Counted from the stretch's first letter, positions 15,972 through 24,233 are shown. The stretch is 46,934 nucleotides of DNA from Hyphomicrobiales bacterium (GCA_021775615.1 JAJFHL010000014.1:1-46934), one strand, 5' to 3'. Translations and numbers: made by a program. The notes: generated by a model not told the origin, from the letters alone.

Positions 15972-16847
15972 ATGAGCAGATTGATCGGTGCGGCGCTGGC
16001 CGTTCTTTGTCTTTGGAGCGGCCAACCGGCAGCACACGCGGAGTATCGGCTCAAGGCCGTGTCCGAGGGCGCGTTCTCCAGGCCGCACGACATAGTGCTG
16101 TCGCCGAACTCCGAGGTCATATTCGTTGCGGATCTGGGCAACAATTCCATCAAAGTCCTCAATGCGCGCGACTTGAAGATCGTCAGCGCGATCGCCGGCA
16201 GTGAGTTGAGCTCGCCTCACGATGTGGCGGTCGATGCGGATGGCAATCTGCTGGTGGCCGATACCGGCAATGGGCGGATCATGCGTTATGAGCCCAGCGA
16301 CGGTGGCGCGGTCGGGAGTGCCCTGTCGGGAGGGTTGCAGGCCCCCGAAGGGGTCGTGGATCTCGGCGACGGCCGCATAGTGGTCGCCGATGCGCGGGCT
16401 GGGGCCCTCGCCATCTTCGAGAACGGCACGCTCTCCAGCACCTCGAGCAAGCCCGCAACCGATACCGTCTCCTACCGGAAACCGCACGATGTCGACTTTG
16501 ATGGTGAGAATCGCATTGCCGTTGTCGACTCAGGCAACGACCGCATTGTCATCCTCGCGGCAGATCTCACTTTGATCCGCATCCTTGAAGGTCCCGGTTT
16601 CAACTTCAATGATCCGAAATACATCGCCTTCGGCGACGACGGCGCCTTGTTTGTCGCCGACGAATTCAATCACCAGATCAAGATCTTCGACAGGAATTAC
16701 AACCTGATCGACACCATCGGCAGCGGCGAGCAGGGCAGTGCCGACGGCCAGCTCAACAAGCCCGAAGGGGTCGAGGCGAAAGGCGACCTGGTCTGGGTCG
16801 CCGACACCCACAACCACCGGATCCTGCTGTTTGAGAAGGTGCGCTAG
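15972..16847 (+). CDS. NHL-repeat beta-propeller protein, exported
   Basis: This is a 291-residue protein with a signal peptide (MSRLIGAALAVLCLWSGQPAAHA) followed by about six NHL-type blades. Repeat cores are visible as PHDIVLSPNSEVIFVADLGNN, PHDVAVDADGNLLVADTGNG, PEGVVDLGDGRIVVADA, PHDVDFDGENRIAVVDSGND, KYIAFGDDGALFVADEFNH and PEGVEAKGDLVWVADTHNH. Such propellers bind partners or act as lyases; no catalytic residues can be assigned here. The start at 15972 is chosen for the signal peptide and the GGAGA site upstream. It is followed after 2 bp by the rhodanese gene, so they form an operon of two exported proteins. Confidence 0.92.
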   Translation: MSRLIGAALAVLCLWSGQPAAHAEYRLKAVSEGAFSRPHDIVLSPNSEVIFVADLGNNSIKVLNARDLKIVSAIAGSELSSPHDVAVDADGNLLVADTGNGRIMRYEPSDGGAVGSALSGGLQAPEGVVDLGDGRIVVADARAGALAIFENGTLSSTSSKPATDTVSYRKPHDVDFDGENRIAVVDSGNDRIVILAADLTLIRILEGPGFNFNDPKYIAFGDDGALFVADEFNHQIKIFDRNYNLIDTIGSGEQGSADGQLNKPEGVEAKGDLVWVADTHNHRILLFEKVR

Positions 16848-16849
16848 AC

Positions 16850-17290
16850 ATGACGCAACGATTACGACGGATCGTGCCGGTAGCGCTGCTGCTCCTCGGC
16901 CTTGCCATGGCGCTCTGCGGACCTTCTTTCGCCGATGCCGAAAAGATCACCGTCCAGGACGCTCATGCGCAGGCGGCCAGCGGCGAGATTGTGCTCATCG
17001 ACGTGCGCACGCCCGGCGAATGGCGCGACACCGGCGTTGGTGAAGGCGCCCATACGGTCAGCATGCATCTGCCGGGGTTCGCCGAGAAGCTGGCAGCCAT
17101 CATCGGGGGTGACATGTCCAAAACCGTCGCCCTGATCTGCGCCCGGGGCGGCCGGTCTGCAAGAATGTCGGCACAACTCGCGCGCATGGGTTACACGAAA
17201 ATCCTCGATGTGGCGGAAGGCATGCTCGGGTCGGGACACGGACCGGGCTGGCTCGGGACCCGCCTTCCGACCGTACCGTTCACCGATTGA
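16850..17290 (+). CDS. Rhodanese-like domain protein, exported
   Basis: This is a 146-residue single rhodanese domain with an N-terminal signal peptide (cleavage near FADA, residue 30). LIDVRTPGEWRDTG is the classical N-terminal motif, and the active-site loop is Cys97-Ala-Arg-Gly-Gly-Arg-Ser, so the sulfur-carrying cysteine is present. The role is periplasmic sulfur transfer or thiosulfate handling; the acceptor is unknown. It is translationally coupled to the NHL-repeat gene, and its end overlaps the convergent AlkB-like gene by 11 bp. Confidence 0.92.
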   Translation: MTQRLRRIVPVALLLLGLAMALCGPSFADAEKITVQDAHAQAASGEIVLIDVRTPGEWRDTGVGEGAHTVSMHLPGFAEKLAAIIGGDMSKTVALICARGGRSARMSAQLARMGYTKILDVAEGMLGSGHGPGWLGTRLPTVPFTD

Positions 17291-18410
17291 CCGCGGCGGC
17301 CTCGTCGGGCGCCGCGTCGTCCGCCGCGGTGCATTGTGCGTCCCACTCCGCCAGTGGCCGCGCCATGACCCGGCGCCATACCGGCGGCACATAGCACAGC
17401 GCCAGCATGGCGCCGTAGCCGAGCGGCAGTCGTGGTGCATCGGGCCGCCGCTCCAGCCTGTAGTAGGGACGGCCCATATGCATGTGATGGTCGGCGTGCC
17501 GCGCCGCGTTGTAGAGCAGGGCGTTGGTTGCCGCGCGGTAGCTGTCCCAGGAATGATGCGCGCTCACCGGCTCGCCATTGCGGCGTTCGAGCCCGTAATG
17601 CTGCACGTAGGTCACGGCCAGGTGGCTGGTCTTGCCGGCGGCGGCCATGGCGACAAACACCGCGGCTCCCGTCCATCCTGCGGCATACGCGAACGCCGCT
17701 CCGTAGACGAGAGGGATGGCAGGGCCCATCAGAACCGGGCTGTCCGTACCGGTCGGTGGCTTGCCGCGACGCCGCCGGTGCTCCGCTTCGATAGCGAACG
17801 CTTCGCAAATCTGGCCCCAGGTGGAGCGCAGGGCAAAGCGGTAGAAGGTTTCACCGCGCCGCGCGGTGGCCGGGTCTCGCGCCGCGTCCCCCACATTGCG
17901 GTGATGGCCGAACACATGCGACACCGCATAGGTGGTGTCGCAGGTGAACCCGAGCAGCGCATAGCCCTGAGCCAGGCTCACCGGGCGGCCTAGGCGGTGG
18001 ATGAACTCGTGTCCCACCACGACCCCGCAAGCGCCGTAAAGCGTCGCGATCGAGATGCCGCCGCCGATCAGATCGTAAAGTGACGCAGCCTGCCGCGCCT
18101 GGACAAGGTCGATCCCGAAGCTGTTCCGCGCGGCCCCTGCAAGGCCGAAGGGATCGAAGTCCGAGAGATAGGTTGCATAGAGCGCCGATATGGCGGCGAG
18201 CAGGGGCAAGGCCAGGTAGAGGGAGCCGTTCAGAAACGCCGCCCAGGGACCGCTCGGGGAGGAACCGCTGTCGCCGACCGTCTCGTCGAGAAACACAAGG
18301 GCGAGTGTCATCAGCACGGCTCCGGTCCACAGCCACGGTCCGCCTGCCAGGAGCGAGGCCAGTACCGCCACGGCGACGCCGTTCAGCGCAAGAAAACGCA
18401 GTGGGTGCAT
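17280..18410 (-). CDS. Alkane 1-monooxygenase-like (AlkB/XylM) membrane di-iron enzyme
   Basis: This is an integral membrane non-heme di-iron oxygenase of 376 residues, in the length range of AlkB. It shows the three histidine clusters in order: HEFIH at 134-138, HVFGHH at 165-170, and the C-terminal RHADHH, with LLYNAARHADHHMHMGRPYY taking the place of the AlkB LQRHSDHH motif. About six hydrophobic segments surround them. AlkB enzymes hydroxylate alkanes at the terminal carbon using rubredoxin, but no rubredoxin gene is adjacent. The substrate could also be a fatty acyl or aromatic methyl group. It overlaps the convergent rhodanese gene by 11 bp. Confidence 0.9.
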   Translation of the reverse strand: MHPLRFLALNGVAVAVLASLLAGGPWLWTGAVLMTLALVFLDETVGDSGSSPSGPWAAFLNGSLYLALPLLAAISALYATYLSDFDPFGLAGAARNSFGIDLVQARQAASLYDLIGGGISIATLYGACGVVVGHEFIHRLGRPVSLAQGYALLGFTCDTTYAVSHVFGHHRNVGDAARDPATARRGETFYRFALRSTWGQICEAFAIEAEHRRRRGKPPTGTDSPVLMGPAIPLVYGAAFAYAAGWTGAAVFVAMAAAGKTSHLAVTYVQHYGLERRNGEPVSAHHSWDSYRAATNALLYNAARHADHHMHMGRPYYRLERRPDAPRLPLGYGAMLALCYVPPVWRRVMARPLAEWDAQCTAADDAAPDEAAAVNR

Positions 18411-18531
18411 TTCGTCCGGTCCGGGTGATAGGTTGCGCGGCGCGAGTATCCCACGAGACCATAGCGCCGCGCAACGCGGGCCCGGCCGGGTGCCGGAACG
18501 GTCACAAGGTAGACGGGCGGAGGTGAATTCG

Positions 18532-19365
18532 ATGAGTGAAGGTACTGGGGTTGCAGATCACTACGGCAGCGGCAGCCTGCTTGAAACGCTGAAGCAGAAT
18601 TTGCGTGAAGACGGCATCGATCCGGAGCACCCGACCATTGAGGCGCTGGCGCCGTATGATCAGTTTCACGGTCGCGGTCTTGAGGCGACCAGCGAACTGG
18701 CCGATGTGCTCGAGGTTTCCCCCGGCCAGCACATCCTTGATGTCGGCAGCGGGGTCGGCGGACCGGCGCGGTACTTTGCCGACCGCTTCGGTTGCCGCGT
18801 CACCGGCATTGATCTGACCGAAGAATTCTGCGACGTCGCCCGCCACCTGACGCAGGTCCTCGGTCTTGAGGACAAGGTCTCCATCGAGCACGGAAACGCC
18901 CTTGCCATGCCCTTTGAAGACGCCGCCTTCGATGGCGCCTATTCCATGAACGTCTCCATGAACATCGCCGACAAGGCCGCCTTTTACGCCGAAGTCCACC
19001 GCGTTCTCAAGCCGGGCGCGTGGTTCATGTTGTCCGAAATCGCCCAGGGGCCGGGTGGTGCCGTGGACTATCCGACGCCATGGGCGGCAATCGCCGCCAA
19101 CAGCCATTTGTCGACGCCGCAACAGACCGAAGACGGGCTCCGTGCCGCCGGCTTTGAAATCAGACAATCCCGCGACACGGTCGAGGCCGTGCTCGCCTTC
19201 GGCGCCCGGGCGCGCGCCATCGTCGAGCGCGGTGAAAAGCCGCCGCACCGCGCCATCGCGTGGATCCACGGTGAGATTGCCGCCGAGGCCATGGGCAATT
19301 CAGGCGAGGGCGTGAAGACGCAGCGCCTTGTGCCGATCGAAGTTCTCTGCACGAAAGGGCAATGA
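18532..19365 (+). CDS. SAM-dependent methyltransferase (class I)
   Basis: This is a 278-residue class I methyltransferase. Motif I is ILDVGSGVGGPARYFA at about 68-83, the acidic end of strand 2 is GIDLT at 92-96, and GNALAMPFEDAAFDGAY and LKPGAWFMLSEIAQG are the later motifs. It resembles the glycine/sarcosine and phospholipid N-methyltransferase branch, but a small-molecule substrate cannot be fixed. The start is at 18532, after a GGAGG site 6 bp upstream. The next gene is convergent, only 8 bp away. It is divergent from the AlkB-like gene. Confidence 0.92.
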   Translation: MSEGTGVADHYGSGSLLETLKQNLREDGIDPEHPTIEALAPYDQFHGRGLEATSELADVLEVSPGQHILDVGSGVGGPARYFADRFGCRVTGIDLTEEFCDVARHLTQVLGLEDKVSIEHGNALAMPFEDAAFDGAYSMNVSMNIADKAAFYAEVHRVLKPGAWFMLSEIAQGPGGAVDYPTPWAAIAANSHLSTPQQTEDGLRAAGFEIRQSRDTVEAVLAFGARARAIVERGEKPPHRAIAWIHGEIAAEAMGNSGEGVKTQRLVPIEVLCTKGQ

Positions 19366-19373
19366 CCCGCAGA

Positions 19374-20666
19374 TCACGCCATCTGGGAACGGCAGTAGGT
19401 TTCGCGCAGCAGGAGTGAGAACAAAAGGCCGAGCGCCGCCCATACGATAAAGCTCAAGAATGCGATGTTGTAGGCGTCGATCCCGTAGGCACGCACGCCG
19501 TCCAATGTGCTGCCGTCCCACTGAAGATCCAGAAACAGCCCGATGATCGGCTGCAGCACAGCGCCGGCGCCGACCGTTCCCATGTTTATGAACCCGGTCA
19601 CCGTTCCATGGCTCGCCGGCGGCGTAATTTCACGTCCCAGCGCATAGGTGATCACCATTGTTCCGCTCAGGGCGCCGACCAGAAAGATCAGTACGGCCGC
19701 CGCCGGCAGCGGCAGCCCGGGCAGGTAGAACAGGGTTCCCATACAGGCAAGATTGATGATGCCGACCACGATCAGCGGCGCCTTGCGGCGGCCGAGATGG
19801 TCTGACAGCCAACCGCCGAACGGGGCGCCGAGCGCCCAGCCCATAAGATTGAACGACACGTAGAACGCCGCATCGGGCCGGTCGAGGCCGTACTTGACCA
19901 TCATATAGGGCACGCCCCAAAGACCGCCGAAGGCAAGCAGAGGGCCGGAAAATGCTGCTCCAACGGCCATCACGCACCACAGTCGGGCGTTGCCGAGCGT
20001 GATGCCGATGCTTTTCAGGACGTTTCCGCCCGGGCGTGGAGGCTCTGCGCCCGGCGCTTGCGGAGGACGGTCGCGAACCACCAGCCAGATCGCCACGGCG
20101 ATGATGCCGGCAAGGCATGCACCGGCCAGCATGGCGTCGCGCCAGCCGACCGCCTCGACCAGAAGCGCCAGCGGCGCCTGTCCCAGCAAGCCGCCCGCCA
20201 TCCCTCCCAGCATGGTGAGCCCGGACACAAAAGCGTAACGGTGCGGCGGAAACCAGCGGCTGCCCAGGACCAGGGCGCCGACAAACGCGCAGGCCGATCC
20301 GGCTCCGATCAGAAACCGGCCGAGATAGGCCATCGCAATGCCGTCTGACAGGGCAAACAGGACCGCGCCGCCGGCGGCGACAGCGGTCGACACCGAGATC
20401 ATCGCTCGCGGACCCCAGCGGTCCATCATGGCGCCGATCGGGATCTGCGAGCCGGCGTAGATATAGAAATAGATGGCGGAAAGATTGCCGAGCACCGCGG
20501 CGCCGACGGCGAATTCGCGCATCAGGTCGGCGCTCATGACGCTCGGTGAGACCCGCATGAAAAACGCCATGCCGAAGGCCGAAGCCGCCAGCCCCCAGAC
20601 CGCCCAGGCCCGCATTCCGTAGCCGGCATCGCTGGTGCGTTCTGAGCCGCTCGTGCGTTCTGCCAT
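19374..20666 (-). CDS. Major facilitator superfamily (MFS) transporter
   Basis: This is a 12-helix secondary transporter of about 430 residues. Loop 2-3 carries PIGAMMDRWGPRAMI, matching the MFS G-x3-D-x-x-G-x-R motif, with a second copy (PFGGWLSDHLGRRKAPLI) after helix 8. The N-terminal half shows FGMAFFMRVSPSVM, common in the anion:cation and MFS_1 branches. A GTG start at 20681 is also possible, but the ATG at 20666 is preferred. The gene lies between the convergent methyltransferase and the pilus genes. The cargo is unknown. Confidence 0.93.
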   Translation of the reverse strand: MAERTSGSERTSDAGYGMRAWAVWGLAASAFGMAFFMRVSPSVMSADLMREFAVGAAVLGNLSAIYFYIYAGSQIPIGAMMDRWGPRAMISVSTAVAAGGAVLFALSDGIAMAYLGRFLIGAGSACAFVGALVLGSRWFPPHRYAFVSGLTMLGGMAGGLLGQAPLALLVEAVGWRDAMLAGACLAGIIAVAIWLVVRDRPPQAPGAEPPRPGGNVLKSIGITLGNARLWCVMAVGAAFSGPLLAFGGLWGVPYMMVKYGLDRPDAAFYVSFNLMGWALGAPFGGWLSDHLGRRKAPLIVVGIINLACMGTLFYLPGLPLPAAAVLIFLVGALSGTMVITYALGREITPPASHGTVTGFINMGTVGAGAVLQPIIGLFLDLQWDGSTLDGVRAYGIDAYNIAFLSFIVWAALGLLFSLLLRETYCRSQMA

Positions 20667-20821
20667 GACTGGCTCTGCCACTGCCTACCCGTCCGGTGTT
20701 TGGTCTGTTGAATTGCCCCGCAAAAACTGGAACTGCCATGGCCGGTCAGTCGGCCGCCGGAGCAGTGCGCACATTCACATAAATTGCGGGGCAGGGGAAG
20801 GTGCGAAACGGGACTGAAACG

Positions 20822-20846
20822 AAAAGGCCCGCCATATGGCGGGCCC
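20822..20846 (-). terminator. Rho-independent terminator after tadG-like gene
   Basis: Perfect stem GGCCCGCCAT/ATGGCGGGCC, read on the minus strand and followed by TTTTCGTTT. It lies 24 bp after the stop of the tadG-like gene (20870), so it ends the tadE-tadG transcript. Confidence 0.8.
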
Positions 20847-20869
20847 TTGCATGTCGTGCTGTCCGGGTG

Positions 20870-21433
20870 TCAGTTCTGGAATTCAACCACCGAAACCTGG
20901 CGCGGGCGCAGGAAGAACGCGTCGTCCAGTTCGAAATCCTGGCCGACGAATTTGGTAAGGATCGAATCGTAGAGATAGGTGACCTCGGCAAGGATGACGC
21001 TGCCGCCGGCTTCGATCATGCCGTTGGGAATGGTCACACCGCTGACGCTCGAGCGCGGCGTGCCGTGATAGGCATCGCTCCAACCGACAACCGGGTCGTC
21101 GTTTTCGTCCAGCTCGATGCTGGTCACGACGATGCTGAGATCGGCATTGGGAAACGGCGCGACGATCGCCGCCGCCGCCTGGTAGATGTCGGCCATGCCG
21201 TCCGCATCGACGGTCTCGGCCTGGGCGACCAGATCCGCTGCCGTGCTGGCAAGTGTGGTGATCTTACGGTCCGCGGTCAGCACCTGGGAAACGTCGACGG
21301 CTCCCATATACATGGTGATCATGACCGGGAAGATGAACGCAAACTCGATTGCCGAAACACCGCCCTTGTCGCGCCTGAAGGCGCGGCGCAGCTTTGCGTG
21401 TTCGCGGAACCAATTCGAAAGCGTCTTTGTCAT
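20870..21433 (-). CDS. TadE/TadG-family pseudopilin-like pilus assembly protein
   Basis: This is a 187-residue TadE/G-type minor pilus protein. After a basic N-terminus it has a prepilin-like site, Gly25 followed by VSAIEF, where Glu30 is the +5 glutamate, and then a hydrophobic helix. It would be cleaved by the CpaA-type peptidase and inserted in the inner membrane as part of the pilus machine. The rest is periplasmic. It is the second gene of the tadE-tadG unit (18-bp gap) and ends in a strong terminator at 20822-20846. Confidence 0.88.
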   Translation of the reverse strand: MTKTLSNWFREHAKLRRAFRRDKGGVSAIEFAFIFPVMITMYMGAVDVSQVLTADRKITTLASTAADLVAQAETVDADGMADIYQAAAAIVAPFPNADLSIVVTSIELDENDDPVVGWSDAYHGTPRSSVSGVTIPNGMIEAGGSVILAEVTYLYDSILTKFVGQDFELDDAFFLRPRQVSVVEFQN

Positions 21434-21451
21434 TTTCTCGCTTCGCTCCCT

Positions 21452-22018
21452 TTAGAACGGTTCATTGCGGAAGGCGGACGCCGCGGCGATCAGTCGTTTG
21501 CCGCCCGCCATGTTCGACAGGCCGGTGATGTGGTCCGGCGTGATCATGTCCCAGACATAGAACGCACGCACCACGACGACTTCCGACGTGGCGCCGGGCG
21601 AGAATGTGTTTCCGCCGGCCAGCTCGTCATTCTCGTCGAGCGCTGCGGGCAGGGTGACGCCGGCAAAGTTGGTGAAGCTTCTGACGTCGATGGTGAGACG
21701 GGCATTGCAGTCGAGATAGCCCGCCAGGCTGCCGCACACGGATGTCTTGAACATGGCTTCCGAGATGCCCTGGGTCTGCACCTGGCCCGTTCGTATCAGC
21801 CGGCCGGCGTTGGCAACGCCGGTTTCGAGCGCCGATTGCGTGAAGAAGATCAGTGTCGTCTCGAAGATCGCGATCAAGAGGCCGAGAAACGGCACGGCGA
21901 CGATGCCGAACTCGATCGCGGTGGTGCCGTCCGAGTTGCGTCGGAAGCGGCGGAACAGGCGGCTCATACCTCGCGGCCGGCGCCGCTGACTGTCCGCGGA
22001 TTTATCTGTGGTGTTCAC
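21452..22018 (-). CDS. TadE-family pseudopilin-like pilus assembly protein
   Basis: This is a TadE-type minor pilin. From the GTG start at 22018, which has GGGAGG 8 bp upstream, Gly31 is followed by TTAIEF, a clear prepilin peptidase site with Glu36 at +5 and a hydrophobic helix after it. The frame is open further upstream (ATG at 22090), and a later ATG at 21967 is also possible. The GTG has the best ribosome site. Two cysteines (SVCGSLAGYLDC) may form a disulfide. Its promoter region carries a perfect CtrA-type box at 22150-22164. Confidence 0.87.
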   Translation of the reverse strand: MNTTDKSADSQRRRPRGMSRLFRRFRRNSDGTTAIEFGIVAVPFLGLLIAIFETTLIFFTQSALETGVANAGRLIRTGQVQTQGISEAMFKTSVCGSLAGYLDCNARLTIDVRSFTNFAGVTLPAALDENDELAGGNTFSPGATSEVVVVRAFYVWDMITPDHITGLSNMAGGKRLIAAASAFRNEPF

Positions 22019-22149
22019 CGAATACGCCTCCCGTAGATGGTCGGCAAGATTTTTTCTTGCACAATCCGGGTTCTGGTTTCCCTGTTGCATTACTTTATGG
22101 GGAGAAATCTTACGAAAGGGTGTTTGGAAGCGGTTAACAAAGGCCTTAG

Positions 22150-22164
22150 TTAAGAAGGTCTTAA
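22150..22164. promoter_or_regulatory. CtrA-type binding box upstream of tadE-tadG
   Basis: Perfect TTAA-GAAGGTC-TTAA (TTAA-N7-TTAA), the consensus for the cell-cycle regulator CtrA in alphaproteobacteria. A partial second half-site (TTAAC) lies about 17 bp away. CtrA controls pilus genes in Caulobacter, so regulation here is plausible but inferred. Confidence 0.65.
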
Positions 22165-22188
22165 GTAATTACGCTTCGGGAAAGACAA

Positions 22189-22215
22189 AAAGGCCCGGCG
22201 TTGCGCCGGGCCTTT
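22189..22215 (-). terminator. Rho-independent terminator after the secretin-N-domain gene
   Basis: Stem of 12 bp (AAAGGCCCGGCG/CGCCGGGCCTTT) with loop CAA on the minus strand, followed by TTTGTCTTT. It lies about 36 bp after the stop at 22252. Confidence 0.82.
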
Positions 22216-22251
22216 CCACACTCTGTAGTATGCAGGTGCAGTGGCCGAGCC

Positions 22252-22758
22252 TTATTCGCCCTCCGGGGCAGGCTGTGCGGAATCTTCCGAAAGGCCCTTC
22301 TTGCCGGTGACCTGCTTGAATATCGTTTCGTAGTGATCGCCGTAGTCGCCAACATTGAGCTCAGTCTCGCACATTGGCGCGCAATTCAAGCTGACTCGCG
22401 CCGCACCATTGTGCAATGACACTTCATGCTGGCCGCTTGACGCAACGTTCAGCGCCAGGTTCGCAATCTCTTCGCCGGCCCCGTCGAGGGCAATGATGTT
22501 GGTTGTTCCGTAATTCTTGCCGAGGACAACCATGAGATTGCCGTTCTGCACCGAGACATCGGCGATCAGTGGATTGCCGATGACGACCGTTGCCGGGCTT
22601 TTCACCAGCGGCACAATGCGTGCTTCATCCACACCGACGCGCAGAGTGCTTTGCGCGGACGCGGTCTCGAACGCGCCTGATACTATAGAGACAGCAGCCA
22701 TGACCAGAGTGGCCTGCAAGAAACGCGCGACCCCGACCCATACCGAACACCTGTACAT
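22252..22758 (-). CDS. Exported pilus assembly protein, secretin N-domain only (CpaC N-terminal-like)
   Basis: This is a protein of about 168 residues with a signal peptide (hydrophobic stretch ending near ASAQS). Its mature core resembles the N-terminal domain of CpaC/RcpA secretins: LRVGVDEARIVPLVKSPATVVIGNPLIADVSVQ, then GKNYGTTNIIALDGAG. The full CpaC at 25348 has the matching segments (IVKLGMNKSMIVRLPEP and GRTVGQTNVFFFDADG), but this protein stops before any secretin domain. It may therefore be a periplasmic partner or pilotin-like helper (inference). A TTG start at 22776 is an alternative. It ends in its own terminator and is divergent from flp. Confidence 0.85.
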   Translation of the reverse strand: MYRCSVWVGVARFLQATLVMAAVSIVSGAFETASAQSTLRVGVDEARIVPLVKSPATVVIGNPLIADVSVQNGNLMVVLGKNYGTTNIIALDGAGEEIANLALNVASSGQHEVSLHNGAARVSLNCAPMCETELNVGDYGDHYETIFKQVTGKKGLSEDSAQPAPEGE

Positions 22759-23337
22759 GAGGTGACCCTTTCCCAACCAATACGCAACAAACTATTCCTG
22801 CAATTAGCGCCCAAAATGGTGAAGGAACCCTTACGTAATTGCGTCGTCGGGGGGAGCGGGGCGGGACCGCGGGGTGTCATCCGGGGCCGGCCTGCGGAAA
22901 TTGTCCTGATGTCGGTTACAGAATTCTGCGTGCGGGGGATGTCTAGTGTCGCACCGCGTCATGATTGCAGGCGCTGCCGTTCCCGCCGGCACAATCGTAA
23001 GCAAGTCTAAATCCGGTCGAATATGGCGGATCTCCCATGGAAAAAGCATTTTCCATTGAGCTCTCCCTTGCCAATTCCCACAATTGGCAAACTAAAATTG
23101 AACGTTAACTTGGTATAAAGGGTGATATAGGCGAAATATAAAATATAAAAATGGAAATAAACTGACGGTTAACCGTAAGGACCAAAGGATATCCGTATGT
23201 AGAGTGCTGTCTTTCTCGATTTTTACTTTATCGTAACATGTCTGGATTAGGTTCCGGTATGGTTCAAGACTGCCACTGGCAAGATGGATGGCAGGGAGAA
23301 CTGGTGCTGTCAAACCTGAGTATCAAGGAGAACTAAA
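22759..23337. other. 579-bp intergenic region upstream of flp, with flp promoter
   Basis: No gene is visible here. The left part is GC-rich; from about 23040 the sequence turns AT-rich, as pilin promoters often do. A near-consensus CtrA box (TTAA-N7-TAAA) lies at 23105-23119, and a further TTAACC half-site at 23169. AAGGAG stands 6 bp before the flp start codon. The long leader (over 150 bp) could carry regulatory RNA structure, but I see no known element. Confidence 0.5.
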
Positions 23338-23499
23338 ATGAAGAAGTTTATGCAGTTTGCCAAAGACGAGTCTGGTGCGACCGCTATTGAGTATGGCCTG
23401 ATTGCCGCTGGCATCGCCGTTGCGATCATCACCGCCGTGAACACGGTTGGTACCGATCTCGACGCAATGTTCAAGGCGGTTTCTGCCGACCTCAAGTAA
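23338..23499 (+). CDS. flp: Flp/Fap-type major pilin
   Basis: This is a 53-residue prepilin of the Flp family, the subunit of the Tad pilus. The layout is complete. A short basic leader (MKKFMQFAKDES) ends at Gly13, the cleavage site is followed by ATAIEYGLIAAG (E at +5, then Y), and the hydrophobic helix AVAIITAV follows. The mature pilin would have about 40 residues. An AAGGAG site precedes the ATG. A strong terminator at 23565-23602 lies downstream, so high-level pilin transcription is separated from the machinery genes. It is processed by the CpaA peptidase encoded next. Confidence 0.97.
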   Translation: MKKFMQFAKDESGATAIEYGLIAAGIAVAIITAVNTVGTDLDAMFKAVSADLK

Positions 23500-23564
23500 A
23501 AAGAACATTACCTGATACTTGTCAGCATCTCTCCCACTCGAGACATCTGACAGGGAGGCAAGTC

Positions 23565-23602
23565 AAGGCTGCCGGCTCCGGCCGGCAGCCTTAATCTTTT
23601 TT
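23565..23602 (+). terminator. Rho-independent terminator after flp
   Basis: Perfect 12-bp stem (AAGGCTGCCGGC/GCCGGCAGCCTT) with a TCCG loop, followed by AATCTTTTTT. It separates flp from cpaA and probably lets only part of transcription through to the pilus machinery operon. Confidence 0.9.
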
Positions 23603-23729
23603 GCATCGCCGTTTCGCGGGAGAGTTATCTCGTGCCGGTTTACCGGGAATTTACCGCGCCGTGTTTGAGTGGCCTTGCGGATGCCGCGGCTCCGCGGTGA
23701 TGTGCGTAAGACAAGTGCGTGGTGGTATC

Positions 23730-24233
23730 GTGTTCGAGATAGTTGTGTTTTCGCTTTTCCCGGTGGTCATGATCGTGGCCGCGGTGTCGGACCTCTTCTC
23801 CATGACCATATCGAACCGGCTCACCGTCGGGCTCGCCCTGGCGTTCTTCGCCGTTGCGCTTTATTGCGGCATCGGCCTGGAGCAGATCGCGCTTCATGTG
23901 TCGGCCGGCATCGCCATGCTGACGCTCGGCTTTGCGCTTTTCTCGTTCGGCTGGATCGGCGGCGGCGACGCCAAGTTGTTCGCGGCCACCGCGGTCTGGC
24001 TGGGATGGTCGCCTCTGTTCGAGTACGCACTCTATGCATCTTTGTTTGGCGGCGCGCTCACCATGGCCATCATCATTGCCCGAAAGATGCCGATGCCGGC
24101 ATTTCTGGAACGCCAATCCTGGGCCGCCCGGCTTCACAATGCCAAGCAGGGTATTCCCTACGGCGTTGCGCTGGCGGCCGCCGGGCTGATGATCTATCCC
24201 GCGACCCCGCTCGTTCCTCTCATCTTGAAATAG
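23730..24233 (+). CDS. cpaA: Prepilin peptidase CpaA/TadV
   Basis: This is a membrane aspartic protease of the type IV prepilin peptidase family that cleaves Flp and TadE-like leaders. The two catalytic aspartates are Asp21 (AAVSDLFSMTISNR) and Asp80 (WIGGGDAKLFAA, the GxGD motif). With about 167 residues and six hydrophobic segments it lacks the N-methylation domain, as usual for TadV. The GTG at 23730 gives the family's normal N-terminus; an ATG at 23700 would add ten residues. It lies after the flp terminator and 278 bp before cpaB, a gap with no gene and a weak CtrA-like site (TTAA-N7-TTGA) at 24424. Confidence 0.93.
   Translation: MFEIVVFSLFPVVMIVAAVSDLFSMTISNRLTVGLALAFFAVALYCGIGLEQIALHVSAGIAMLTLGFALFSFGWIGGGDAKLFAATAVWLGWSPLFEYALYASLFGGALTMAIIIARKMPMPAFLERQSWAARLHNAKQGIPYGVALAAAGLMIYPATPLVPLILK

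Noticed and set aside
23105-23119. Perfect CtrA box before flp
   Set aside because: Second half is TAAA rather than TTAA, so it is mentioned only as a near-match and not listed as its own feature.
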